A stretch of 5,396 bases of DNA from positions 1-5,396 of the forward strand of contig DCAE01000032.1 of NCBI GenBank assembly GCA_002311385.1, read 5' to 3'. The translations under genes were made by a program, and so were the position numbers. Under the pieces are notes generated by a model. It saw nothing but the letters and a program-made list of their open reading frames with translations, was not told where the DNA came from and did no database searches. Within the stretch, counting starts at the first letter, position 1. Every line of letters starts with the position of its first letter. Of the stretch, positions 1 through 5,396 are shown in pieces. The DNA is from Dehalococcoidia bacterium UBA1141. GTDB taxonomy: Bacteria > Chloroflexota > Dehalococcoidia > Lucifugimonadales > UBA3495.

Positions 1-649
1 CGTCTGGCTGCAGGGTGGCCAAATCCTTGCCGAAGGCTTCCAGGGCCTCCTGTATCGCCCTGAACCCGAGCTGGGGCAACTCCCGTTTCCCGTATTTGCC
101 GCCCTTGCCCCGGTAGCTGTAGTAGACCGCGTCTCCGTCTTGGATCAAGTTGCTGGCCTTGAGGTTGAGTACTTCGGCGCGCCGCCGGCCTGTGAGCGTC
201 AAGGTCAGAATGATGGACCGGTCTCGTAGCCCTACTGGGTTGTTTGGAATCGCATCCAGCAGCTTCCTGATGTCGGCGGCGGTCAGGCCCCTGGGTGGCG
301 CTGGCGTTGCCTTGGGGCGCTCTAGCTGATCGCATGGGTTGGCGCTCACCAGGCTCATGCGGATAAGGAACCGGTAGAAGGAACTGAGGCAGGCGATGCG
401 GGCGCCTATGGTGACTGATGAGGGCTTCTTGCCTGAGAGGCCGGTACCGTGGGCGTAGCTGAAGACCTCGGTCGCCGTTACCTGGTCTGGTGGTTTGCCC
501 AGAGTATCGAAGAAGCGGTAGAGCATTCCGGAATAGGCCCGCACGGTTCTCATTGAACCGGAGCGGCGCTCTTTCTCGGCCAAGAATGCGTAGATGGCTT
601 GCTCCCAGTGGCCAGCATCACCGCCTTGGACTAGAGTCTGCGTAGTCAT
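1..649 (-). CDS. Tyrosine recombinase/integrase, XerC/XerD-like (C-terminus beyond left edge)
   Basis: This is a site-specific DNA recombinase of the phage-integrase family, cut by the window edge; 216 residues are visible, read from the reverse complement. The start is the ATG whose complement lies at 647-649, preceded by a perfect AGGAGG five bases upstream. Residues about 12-105 look like the SAM-like core-binding domain (helical, with a typical SSFYRFL segment near 89-95). The catalytic domain begins near 120. The box TGRRRAEVLNLK (153-164) matches the family TGLRxSEL motif and places the first catalytic Arg at R156. RGKGGKYGKRELP (180-192) matches the beta-hairpin carrying the catalytic Lys, probably K182. 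The HxxR box and the nucleophilic Tyr lie outside the window, so activity cannot be judged. It is transcribed divergently from the molybdenum-subunit gene. It could be a phage or genomic-island integrase or a XerC/D housekeeping protein; the visible part does not decide this. Confidence 0.93.
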   Translation of the reverse strand, partial: MTTQTLVQGGDAGHWEQAIYAFLAEKERRSGSMRTVRAYSGMLYRFFDTLGKPPDQVTATEVFSYAHGTGLSGKKPSSVTIGARIACLSSFYRFLIRMSLVSANPCDQLERPKATPAPPRGLTAADIRKLLDAIPNNPVGLRDRSIILTLTLTGRRRAEVLNLKASNLIQDGDAVYYSYRGKGGKYGKRELPQLGFRAIQEALEAFGKDLATLQPD

Positions 650-660
650 CGTGTCCTCCT
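650..660 (-). promoter_or_regulatory. Ribosome binding site of the integrase gene
   Basis: On the minus strand an uninterrupted AGGAGG lies five bases before the ATG. This fixes the integrase start and shows that the ATG at 647-649 is the real initiation codon. The promoter is less clear. A TTGACT hexamer (complement of 704-709) resembles a -35 box, but the nearest -10-like hexamer, AATAGT (complement of 678-683), is 20 bases away, which is too far for a confident call. Confidence 0.75.
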
Positions 661-721
661 GTTGTCGATGGAGTGACACTATTCACGCTCTGGCGCGCCG
701 GGAAGTCAAGGAATTCGCCGG

Positions 722-750
722 GTGACCCATTACCCTCTCACTGCTATACT
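722..750 (+). promoter_or_regulatory. Extended -10 sigma-70-type promoter for the molybdenum-subunit gene
   Basis: TATACT at 745-750 matches the TATAAT consensus in five of six positions. It is preceded by TG at 742-743 with one base between, forming an extended -10. Seventeen bases upstream, GTGACC at 722-727 matches TTGACA in four of six. Transcription would begin near 757, about 27 bases before the TTG start at 784. A transcript starting there excludes the upstream GTG at 673 as a start and supports the shorter protein. This is predicted from consensus only; a 7-bp inverted repeat overlaps the -10. Confidence 0.5.
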
Positions 751-761
751 TTGGATAGCAG
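741..761. promoter_or_regulatory. Operator-like inverted repeat overlapping the -10 box
   Basis: CTGCTAT (741-747) and ATAGCAG (755-761) form a perfect 7-bp inverted repeat around a 7-base spacer. The left arm contains part of the predicted -10 box, and the right arm covers the predicted transcription start. The arm centres are 14 bp apart. A dimeric repressor bound here would block RNA polymerase. A stem-loop at the 5' end of the RNA is less likely, because the left arm lies upstream of the predicted start. The regulator is unknown. Confidence 0.4.
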
Positions 762-767
762 CGTGGC

Positions 768-777
768 GGGAGGAGAG
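768..777 (+). promoter_or_regulatory. Ribosome binding site that selects the TTG start at 784
   Basis: GGGAGGAGAG contains a strong AGGAG core, with about six bases between its end and the TTG at 784-786. No comparable SD precedes the in-frame GTG at 673 or the GTG at 763. This site is the main reason for starting the molybdenum subunit at TTG. Confidence 0.75.
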
Positions 778-783
778 ATTAAA

Positions 784-3033
784 TTGACTACCTACTCAGT
801 CGTGGGAAAACCGGTGACTCGGGAGGATGGCCCGGATAAAGTATCCGGCAAGCATGTGTATCCCGCGGACGTTATCCTGCCGGGAATGTTATACGGCAAG
901 GTATTACGAAGCCCTTACCCACACGCCAAAATCCTGCACATCGATACCTCCAGGGCGGCGGGACTGCCCGGAGTACGTGCCGTAATCACCGGCCAACACC
1001 TAATGGGAATGCGGGTCGGCAGGTACCTATTGGACGTTCCTCCATTGGCGGAAGATAAGGTGCGTTTCGTTGGCGAAAAGGTGGCCGCGGTAGCTGCCGA
1101 CGACCCCGACACGGCCGAAGAAGCCCTCACATTGATCGACGTTGAGTATGACCCCCTTCCGGCGATATTTGATCCATTGGATGCGATGCAGCCGGGAGCG
1201 CCTTTGGTCCACGAAGGCTCTCCAACCTACGACAGCGCATCTGGACCGGTCCAACCCCAGGGCAATCTCGTCTACCACAACTCATGGTCAGGCGGAGACT
1301 TGGATCAGGGCTTTAGGGAATCTGATCTGATTTTTGAAAACACCTTCACCACCCCGTGGGTCCACCAAGGTTACATGGAGCCCTATAGCTGCATCGTGGA
1401 TGTAGACGATTCCGGGCACGCTCAGGTTTGGGCAAACAACAAGCAGCCATTTCGCTTGAGGTGGCAGATAGCCAACGCTCTTGGTTTGCCGGAGGACCAG
1501 ATAACCGTCAATCCCTGTGGCATCGGCGGCGACTTCGGAGGCAAGGCGGGAGCCATGAATGTGCCGGTCGCCTACAAGCTGGCCCAGCTTTCGGGCCGTC
1601 CCGTCCAGATGATCATGAGCTACATTGAAGAACTGATGGCGGGCAATCCAAGGCATCCTTCGGTGGTAACGATCAAGACGGGAATGAAAAATGATGGACG
1701 GTTTTGGGCTCAGGAAGCACGGGTAGTTTACAACGGCGGCGCTTACGGAGGATTCAGGGGCTCGCTCAACCTAAGCGGGAGCCGCCAAGCCGGCGGAGGG
1801 CCTTACCGGGTCCCCAATTTCCAGATCGACAGCTACATGGTTTATACCAACAACGTGCCCTGCGGCTCCTATCGCGCCCCAGGAGAACCCCAGGCGGTGT
1901 TCGCAATCGAGTCTCAGATAGATATGATCGCCAATGAAATGGGTTTGGATCCCTACGAGCTGCGGCTGCGGAATGTGGTCCGGGACGGGGATGTCTCGGG
2001 CACCGGCCAGTCCTTCCGTCATCTGCATGGCGAGGAAACTCTGCGCAGGGCTGCCGATTCCGCCAATTGGGGAGCGGTCAAGGAAGGGCGACACTTTGGC
2101 CGGGGAATGGCCTTCGGGCAGCGGCCTCAGGGACAAGTGGTTTTCGTCGGTAGGGTGATTCTCGATGAAAACGGCCAAGCAACCGTGTTCTCATCGGTAC
2201 CCGACACCGGCGTGGGATTCTATACCGTGGCGCGTCAGGTAGTGGCGGAGGACCTAGGGATTCCCGTCGAGGACGTCGGGTTTGTCCCCATCGACACCGA
2301 CCAGGTTCCATTCGAAACGGGAGCAGGCGCTGGCACCAGCGTGGGCGGGGCCAATGCCGCACTGGGAGCCGCCCAAGAAGTCCGGCAAAAGCTCACTGGC
2401 CTGGCTGCCGAGTTCTTCGGTTGGCCCGAGGAGCGGATTGTATTCAAGGAAAGCCGGGTATTCGTTGATGGCGATCCGGAAAAGGGCGTTTCGGTAGCCG
2501 ACCTGGCGGCCCGTTCAGTCGCCGCCGTGGGAGGCTCTATCAGAGGAGAAATGACCACCGAGATCCTGGAGCCGGAGGTGACCTCGTTTTGTGCTCAGGT
2601 GGCGGAGGTAGAAGTGGACCCAGAGACCGGGCAGGTCAAGGTCCATCGCATCGTCACCGCCCACGATGTGGGCGTAATATTCAACCCTTTGGGCCATCAG
2701 GGGCAGATCGATGGAGCCGTGATTCAGGGACTGGGCTACGCCCTCATGGAAGAATTGCAGTCTGAAGAAGGCCGGATCTCAACGCTGAGCCTGGGCGACG
2801 TCAAGATACCAACCATTCCGGACATTCCCGAGCTTGTCACGGTCCTGGTGGAACACCCGGAAGGCAACGGACCCTACCAAGGGAAAGCTATCGGAGAAAA
2901 CCCCATTTCTCCAGTGGCCCCGGCCATTGCCAACGCGGTCTATGAGGCCGTGGGAGTAAGAATCCGCGACCTACCTATTACCGCTGAGAAGGTCCTGGCA
3001 GCCCTAAAAGAGAAGGAGAAAGAACGCGGCTGA
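784..3033 (+). CDS. Molybdopterin-binding large subunit, xanthine dehydrogenase/aldehyde oxidase family
   Basis: This is the catalytic subunit of a molybdenum hydroxylase: it binds the molybdopterin cofactor and normally passes electrons to 2Fe-2S and FAD partner subunits. It is complete at 749 residues, a usual length for the large subunit alone. The in-frame GTG at 673 would add 37 residues without family similarity and lies upstream of the predicted promoter. Residues about 8-120 form the a/b hammerhead domain (KVSGKHVYPADVILPGML, then VGEKVAAVAADDP). The first Moco-binding domain (about 130-375) holds GGDFGGK at 248-254 and the SYRAPGEPQ loop with R364. The second (about 395-700) holds TGAGAGTS (512-519), GQIDGAVIQGLGYAL (640-654) and AIGEN, whose E705 corresponds to the catalytic Glu. 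The active-site loop is not the AYRCSFR of form I CO dehydrogenase. The residue after GGDFGGK is Ala, where bovine xanthine dehydrogenase has a substrate-binding Glu, so xanthine is an unlikely substrate. No FAD or FeS subunit gene lies in the window. The substrate is unknown. Confidence 0.95.
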   Translation: MTTYSVVGKPVTREDGPDKVSGKHVYPADVILPGMLYGKVLRSPYPHAKILHIDTSRAAGLPGVRAVITGQHLMGMRVGRYLLDVPPLAEDKVRFVGEKVAAVAADDPDTAEEALTLIDVEYDPLPAIFDPLDAMQPGAPLVHEGSPTYDSASGPVQPQGNLVYHNSWSGGDLDQGFRESDLIFENTFTTPWVHQGYMEPYSCIVDVDDSGHAQVWANNKQPFRLRWQIANALGLPEDQITVNPCGIGGDFGGKAGAMNVPVAYKLAQLSGRPVQMIMSYIEELMAGNPRHPSVVTIKTGMKNDGRFWAQEARVVYNGGAYGGFRGSLNLSGSRQAGGGPYRVPNFQIDSYMVYTNNVPCGSYRAPGEPQAVFAIESQIDMIANEMGLDPYELRLRNVVRDGDVSGTGQSFRHLHGEETLRRAADSANWGAVKEGRHFGRGMAFGQRPQGQVVFVGRVILDENGQATVFSSVPDTGVGFYTVARQVVAEDLGIPVEDVGFVPIDTDQVPFETGAGAGTSVGGANAALGAAQEVRQKLTGLAAEFFGWPEERIVFKESRVFVDGDPEKGVSVADLAARSVAAVGGSIRGEMTTEILEPEVTSFCAQVAEVEVDPETGQVKVHRIVTAHDVGVIFNPLGHQGQIDGAVIQGLGYALMEELQSEEGRISTLSLGDVKIPTIPDIPELVTVLVEHPEGNGPYQGKAIGENPISPVAPAIANAVYEAVGVRIRDLPITAEKVLAALKEKEKERG

Positions 3034-3036
3034 GCA

Positions 3037-3071
3037 GACCTACCTCAGGTCCCCTTCCATTTGCCTCAGGT
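3037..3071. repeat. Two CCTCAGGT palindromic repeats, 21 bp apart
   Basis: CCTCAGGT occurs at 3043-3050 and 3064-3071, 21 bp from start to start, about two helical turns. Each copy is palindromic around a central C (ACCT-C-AGGT at 3042-3050; CCT-C-AGG in the second). The first copy also sits inside GACCT-N5-AGGTC (3037-3051). They lie just after the molybdenum-subunit stop and about 55-83 bases before the next start. They could be paired regulator sites, but two 8-mers can arise by chance. No clear promoter or terminator is visible in this 92-base gap. Confidence 0.3.
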
Positions 3072-3109
3072 ACACATCCAGCAACAAGTACTGGCCCTAG
3101 CTCATGGGC

Positions 3110-3129
3110 ACACTACGAGGCAATAGTGT
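3110..3129 (+). promoter_or_regulatory. Possible hairpin enclosing the SD and GTG start of the unknown gene
   Basis: ACACTA (3110-3115) can pair with TAGTGT (3124-3129) around an 8-base loop. The loop contains the GAGG SD (3117-3120), and the 3' arm contains the GTG start codon (3126-3128). Such a stem would reduce translation initiation. It has only six base pairs and four of them are A-U, so it would be weak. Confidence 0.25.
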
Positions 3130-4022
3130 CTGCCGTAAAGGGCACGGCTGAGCAGGGCTTTGTCGTGGATCTTCCAACCGTGCCTCACCAGTTCTTGATA
3201 GAGGCGCCTCTGGTCGATGGACACAGGATCGACCGCCACGTCGTGGAACTGGCCGAATGGGGCGCGAGGTTGGTCGAGAAAGGCTACTTGTTGGAAGAGC
3301 CCGAAGACCAGCATCCGCTGGCCTGGCAAAGGATCATTGATCCGGAGAGCGGGTCCGAAGCCGACGGCATGGCAACCTTGAAACTATGGCAACAGACCAA
3401 GAAGCACATATCAGCCTTCCCCGGTCGCACTAAGAAAATCGAAGGGCGGCAATATTTGAGCTTCGCCGACTATTTAAAGTGGAGGGGTCGGCACGCCAAG
3501 GCCGACCGGAAGTCCAGGATAGACAGGGGATTGGTGGTTGCCGACTGGAACGAGTGGGTGGAGCAGCATGGGGGCGAGGGTGTGGCATCCCTGGCGGAAG
3601 TTGAAGTGGGGAAGCTCAGTTGCCATCTACACGGCTATCGATACCGCGTATGCCGGGATGCTGCGGAGTTGGTGGAAGCAGTGATCCAGCGCAGGTCTTT
3701 GCTGGAATCTGTTCAGGTCGGGAAACCAGACGGCAGCAATGATGAGCGATTCCGCCGGCGGGTTGAACGTTGGAAGGGACTGGCGCTAGGTTTTCTTCCG
3801 GAGATCTACGCTCTGCACGGAGCTATTGACTCGATTAACAACCGCTACTCCGACGGCCATCAGATTTTGTTTCCGGCTGTGGCCGAAGGATTCAATCAGC
3901 TGTTGGAGTTGGTGGAGAAGACAGTCGGCATATACAACGATGCCTTGGCGGGAGACATTGAACGCCTGGCAAAGCTGTTAAATGAGACAGGGATGGGCAG
4001 GATCAATCTCCACTCACGATAG
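3126..4022 (+). CDS. Hypothetical protein of unknown family, probably frameshifted near its 3' end
   Basis: I do not recognise this 298-residue protein. It starts at GTG, five bases after GAGG. No signal peptide or membrane segment is visible, so it is probably cytoplasmic. It is charged and appears mostly helical. A basic segment (about 92-135) contains FADYLKWRGRHAKADRKSR and is followed by an acidic/aromatic stretch, ADWNEWVEQHGGEG. Residues about 205-220 are Arg-rich (FRRRVERWKG). The region 225-290 looks like long amphipathic helices ending in DIERLAKLL. After about residue 287 the frame gives GMGRINLHSR and stops, whereas the -1 frame (codons starting one base earlier) continues with well-formed coding sequence to 4162. 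The full ancestral protein was therefore probably about 345 residues. It lies between a molybdenum subunit and a propeller protein, neither of which suggests a function. No catalytic motif can be assigned. Confidence 0.7.
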   Translation: MSAVKGTAEQGFVVDLPTVPHQFLIEAPLVDGHRIDRHVVELAEWGARLVEKGYLLEEPEDQHPLAWQRIIDPESGSEADGMATLKLWQQTKKHISAFPGRTKKIEGRQYLSFADYLKWRGRHAKADRKSRIDRGLVVADWNEWVEQHGGEGVASLAEVEVGKLSCHLHGYRYRVCRDAAELVEAVIQRRSLLESVQVGKPDGSNDERFRRRVERWKGLALGFLPEIYALHGAIDSINNRYSDGHQILFPAVAEGFNQLLELVEKTVGIYNDALAGDIERLAKLLNETGMGRINLHSR

Positions 4023-4162
4023 ATTTGGCGGGATTGGTCGAGAACGTCGAGGGGTCTGCTAGGGCGCAGGTTGCCTATTTCGTGGACATGGCAAAAGCCG
4101 AGGCGCTGGATCTGCTTGGCGAGACCCGTCAAGCGTGGGAGTTGGTGGACCGTCACGTTTGA
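3986..4162 (+). pseudogene. Out-of-frame C-terminal tail of the unknown gene
   Basis: In the -1 frame relative to the preceding gene, 58 codons run open from 3986 to a TGA at 4160-4162. The peptide has a normal composition and looks helical, with segments such as IDLAGLVENVEG and AQVAYFVDMAKAEALDLL, ending WELVDRHV. Of the last 40 codons, 28 end in G or C, in line with real coding sequence here. It has no convincing start: no ATG near its beginning, and the TTG at 4025 lacks an SD. A single-base loss somewhere between about 3983 and 4020 would explain the pattern. No XXXYYYZ slippery heptamer is seen at the junction, so mutation or sequence error is more likely than programmed frameshifting. 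A hairpin beginning at this TGA also suggests 4162 is the true gene end. Confidence 0.6.
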
Positions 4163-4190
4163 GCGGTCAACCTGATCGCTCGATAATTTC
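4161..4190 (+). terminator. Weak candidate rho-independent terminator
   Basis: GAGCGGT (4161-4167) pairs with ATCGCTC (4175-4181), giving a 7-bp stem with one G-U pair around a 7-base loop. It is followed by the AT-rich GATAATTTC. The stem starts inside the TGA at 4160-4162. The U-tract is interrupted, so termination would be inefficient. Confidence 0.3.
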
Positions 4191-4232
4191 CTAGGATTGC
4201 CAAGCGCGACGCCAATTGGGTGAAACGGGTAA

Positions 4233-4257
4233 AATCATGGCACCTAATCAAATGATT
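4233..4257 (+). repeat. Small inverted repeats before the propeller gene
   Basis: AATCAT (4233-4238) can pair with ATGATT (4252-4257). AATCA (4246-4250) can also pair with TGATT (4253-4257) across two bases. The two pairings exclude each other and end three bases before the SD. TAAAAT at 4230-4235 could serve as a -10, but no -35 lies at the proper distance. Function is uncertain. Confidence 0.2.
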
Positions 4258-4260
4258 GCT

Positions 4261-4270
4261 GGAGGTGATC
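4261..4270 (+). promoter_or_regulatory. Extended Shine-Dalgarno site of the propeller gene
   Basis: GGAGGTGATC is complementary over ten bases to the conserved 3' end of bacterial 16S rRNA. The GGAGG core ends nine bases before the ATG at 4275. It fixes the start and implies strong ribosome binding. Confidence 0.8.
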
Positions 4271-4274
4271 GGCC

Positions 4275-5174
4275 ATGACGACTGTCGGGAATGGAAAATA
4301 CACTTACGAACTCATTGAAAGTTGGGCCAAGTTGCCCGTGGGTGAAGTCTTCGGCATGGTGAGCGCTGTTGCAACCGATTCCCAAGACCGGGTCTATGCG
4401 TTCCAGCGAAAAGATCCGCCGGTCGTGATTTTTAACCGCGACGGTAGCTATATTGGTTCATGGGGCCTCGGGGCAATTACCAACCCCCACGGTATTTTCA
4501 TCAAAGACGACATAGTTTATGTAACAGATCGTGAGGATTCGGTCTGCTTGCGATTTACCCTTGAAGGCAAGCCATTGCAAGTAATCGGAGAGCGAGGTGT
4601 TCACTCTGACACCGGCTGCGAAGTGCCTGGCCAATTGGTACCACGGGCTGCAGGCCCGTTTAACTACCCTGCAGAGCTAGTACCTTCCCCATGGGGAGAC
4701 TTGTATGTGGCGGACGGGTACCGCAATGCTCGCGTACACCGGTTCTCCACTGATGGTCAACTCAAGGCCTCCTGGGGAGAGCCTGGTAAAGGCGGGCCGA
4801 ACCAGTTTCACTTGGTCCATAGCATGATGGTGGGCGCCGACAATTTGTTATACGTGTGTGACAGGGAGAATAATCGCATTCAGATATTCGACGCGGACGG
4901 TGAATTTGTTGGAATGTGGACTGACCTGCTGAGACCCATGGATATCTCCCAGAGTCCAGATGGGGTCTTCTGTGTCAGCGAAGGCGGCAACGATGCCAGA
5001 CAAGGATTCACGACAGATACCGATTCACGAATCAGCCTGATGGATAAAGAAGGTAAGCTGTTGGCGAGATGGATCATTCGAGGCGGTCACGGCAGTTGGA
5101 TAGATGCAAACGGAGACATCTACGTGGGTGTTCCAGACGGTGTCGGGGTTGATAAATTCGTGCTAAAAGGTTAA
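4275..5174 (+). CDS. NHL-repeat six-bladed beta-propeller, PAL-like (peptidyl-alpha-hydroxyglycine alpha-amidating lyase family)
   Basis: The protein is 299 residues and consists almost entirely of NHL-type blades. Recognisable blades start near residues 30 (ATDSQDRVYAF, IFNRDGSYIGSWG), 70 (NPHGIFIKDDIVYVTDRED), 131 (YPAELVPSPWGDLYVADGYRN), 179 (HLVHSMMVG, LYVCDRENNRIQIFDADGEF), 220 (RPMDISQSPDGVFCVSEGG) and 271 (GHGSWIDANGDIYVGVPDG). The VADGYRNARVHRFSTDG segment and the His-bearing segments NPHG (H72), LVHS (H182) and GGHGS (H272) resemble the PAL catalytic core, in which three His residues bind zinc. Assigning these three as metal ligands is an inference. There is no signal peptide or membrane segment, so the protein is probably cytoplasmic, unlike the secreted animal enzyme. 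The real substrate is unknown, and a non-enzymatic binding propeller remains possible. The start is secure from a very strong SD. The 44-base gap to the RNase D gene suggests the two are co-transcribed. Confidence 0.85.
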   Translation: MTTVGNGKYTYELIESWAKLPVGEVFGMVSAVATDSQDRVYAFQRKDPPVVIFNRDGSYIGSWGLGAITNPHGIFIKDDIVYVTDREDSVCLRFTLEGKPLQVIGERGVHSDTGCEVPGQLVPRAAGPFNYPAELVPSPWGDLYVADGYRNARVHRFSTDGQLKASWGEPGKGGPNQFHLVHSMMVGADNLLYVCDRENNRIQIFDADGEFVGMWTDLLRPMDISQSPDGVFCVSEGGNDARQGFTTDTDSRISLMDKEGKLLARWIIRGGHGSWIDANGDIYVGVPDGVGVDKFVLKG

Positions 5175-5218
5175 TCGGCAGTAAATTAAATGCGGGGACC
5201 CTTGAGCAGATCAAATCT

Positions 5219-5396
5219 ATGAACCAAACCATGTTAATTGACGACCAGCGAGACTGGGACCGCGTCGCCGCCGAACTGGCGTCGGAACCCATGCTGGCGC
5301 TGGACACCGAATCCAACAGCCTCCATTCCTACCGGGAGAGGGTTTGCCTGATCCAAATCGCCACTGCTGGGGATATTTTCCTGCTGGACCCACTGG
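5219..5396 (+). CDS. rnd: RNase D-like 3'-5' exonuclease (C-terminus beyond right edge)
   Basis: Fifty-nine residues are visible before the window ends. MLALDTESNSLHSYRERVCLIQIATAG-type sequence at 25-51 matches the start of the DEDD 3'-5' exonuclease domain of RNase D. The Exo I motif is D29-x-E31 in LDTE, and LIQIA and FLLDPL match the next two strands. RNase D trims the 3' ends of tRNA precursors and other structured RNAs in the cytoplasm using two metal ions. The other catalytic motifs and the HRDC domain that would separate RNase D from shorter exonucleases lie outside the window. The ATG at 5219 is chosen because about 24 residues before the Exo I strand is usual for the family. No strong SD precedes it, and the ATG at 5231 is an alternative. 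The frame stays open upstream, but without a better start. Confidence 0.88.
   Translation, partial: MNQTMLIDDQRDWDRVAAELASEPMLALDTESNSLHSYRERVCLIQIATAGDIFLLDPL

Noticed and set aside
673..686. GTGA-N6-TCAC inverted repeat in the integrase leader, considered as a recombination core site
   Set aside because: The arms are only four bases, and no second copy is seen in the window.
784..3033. Form I carbon monoxide dehydrogenase large subunit (CoxL)
   Set aside because: The diagnostic AYRCSFR loop is absent; the corresponding loop reads SYRAPGEPQ.
3986..4022. Programmed -1 ribosomal frameshift
   Set aside because: No XXXYYYZ slippery heptamer in the right phase and no clear strong downstream stem are seen at the junction.
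3896..4156. Open minus-strand frame opposite the end of the unknown gene
   Set aside because: It has no SD and no recognisable motif, and it overlaps plus-strand sequence that looks coding.
4025..4162. Separate small gene starting at TTG 4025
   Set aside because: There is no SD before the TTG, and the open frame extends upstream into the preceding gene, so a frameshifted tail is the simpler explanation.
5190..5222. Ten-codon mini-ORF (ATG at 5190, TGA at 5220) overlapping the RNase D start as ATGA, as in translational coupling
   Set aside because: It has no SD, and its peptide resembles no known leader; an ATGA overlap of this size is easily chance.
5074..5316. Open minus-strand frame across the propeller end and the RNase D start
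   Set aside because: It is antisense to two recognisable proteins and has a low-complexity composition typical of a shadow frame.

Overview
The window looks like bacterial chromosome of moderate to high GC content, with ordinary Shine-Dalgarno (SD) sites and use of ATG, GTG and TTG starts. The combination of an aldehyde oxidase/xanthine dehydrogenase-family molybdenum subunit and a PAL-like NHL propeller would fit an uncultured environmental bacterium, for example a Chloroflexota/SAR202-type genome. That placement is an inference from gene content, not from a phylogenetic marker.

Layout: (1) 1-649, minus strand, is the N-terminal part of a tyrosine recombinase/integrase that runs off the left edge. 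(2) 650-783 is a divergent intergenic region with a good extended -10 promoter for the plus strand; a perfect 7-bp inverted repeat overlaps the -10. (3) 784-3033, plus strand, is a complete molybdopterin-binding large subunit of the xanthine dehydrogenase/aldehyde oxidase family. It starts at a TTG with a strong SD, not at an upstream GTG. (4) 3126-4022, plus strand, is a protein of unknown family. Its reading frame appears to continue one frame back to 4162, which suggests a frameshift. (5) 4275-5174, plus strand, is an NHL-repeat six-bladed beta-propeller resembling peptidyl-alpha-hydroxyglycine alpha-amidating lyase (PAL). (6) 5219 to the right edge, plus strand, is the N-terminus of an RNase D-type 3'-5' exonuclease.

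The four plus-strand genes are separated by 44 to 112 bases. They do not form an obvious single pathway: one redox subunit without its usual FAD and 2Fe-2S partners, one unknown protein, one propeller and one RNA-processing enzyme. The integrase beside the redox gene hints at the edge of an integrated element or a rearrangement point, but no attachment site or direct-repeat pair can be shown here. I see no CRISPR array, rRNA, tRNA or insertion-sequence ends.

I found no convincing new multi-gene system. The points most worth a second look are the frameshifted unknown gene with its structured upstream region, the orphan molybdenum subunit, and the operator-like palindrome over its promoter.
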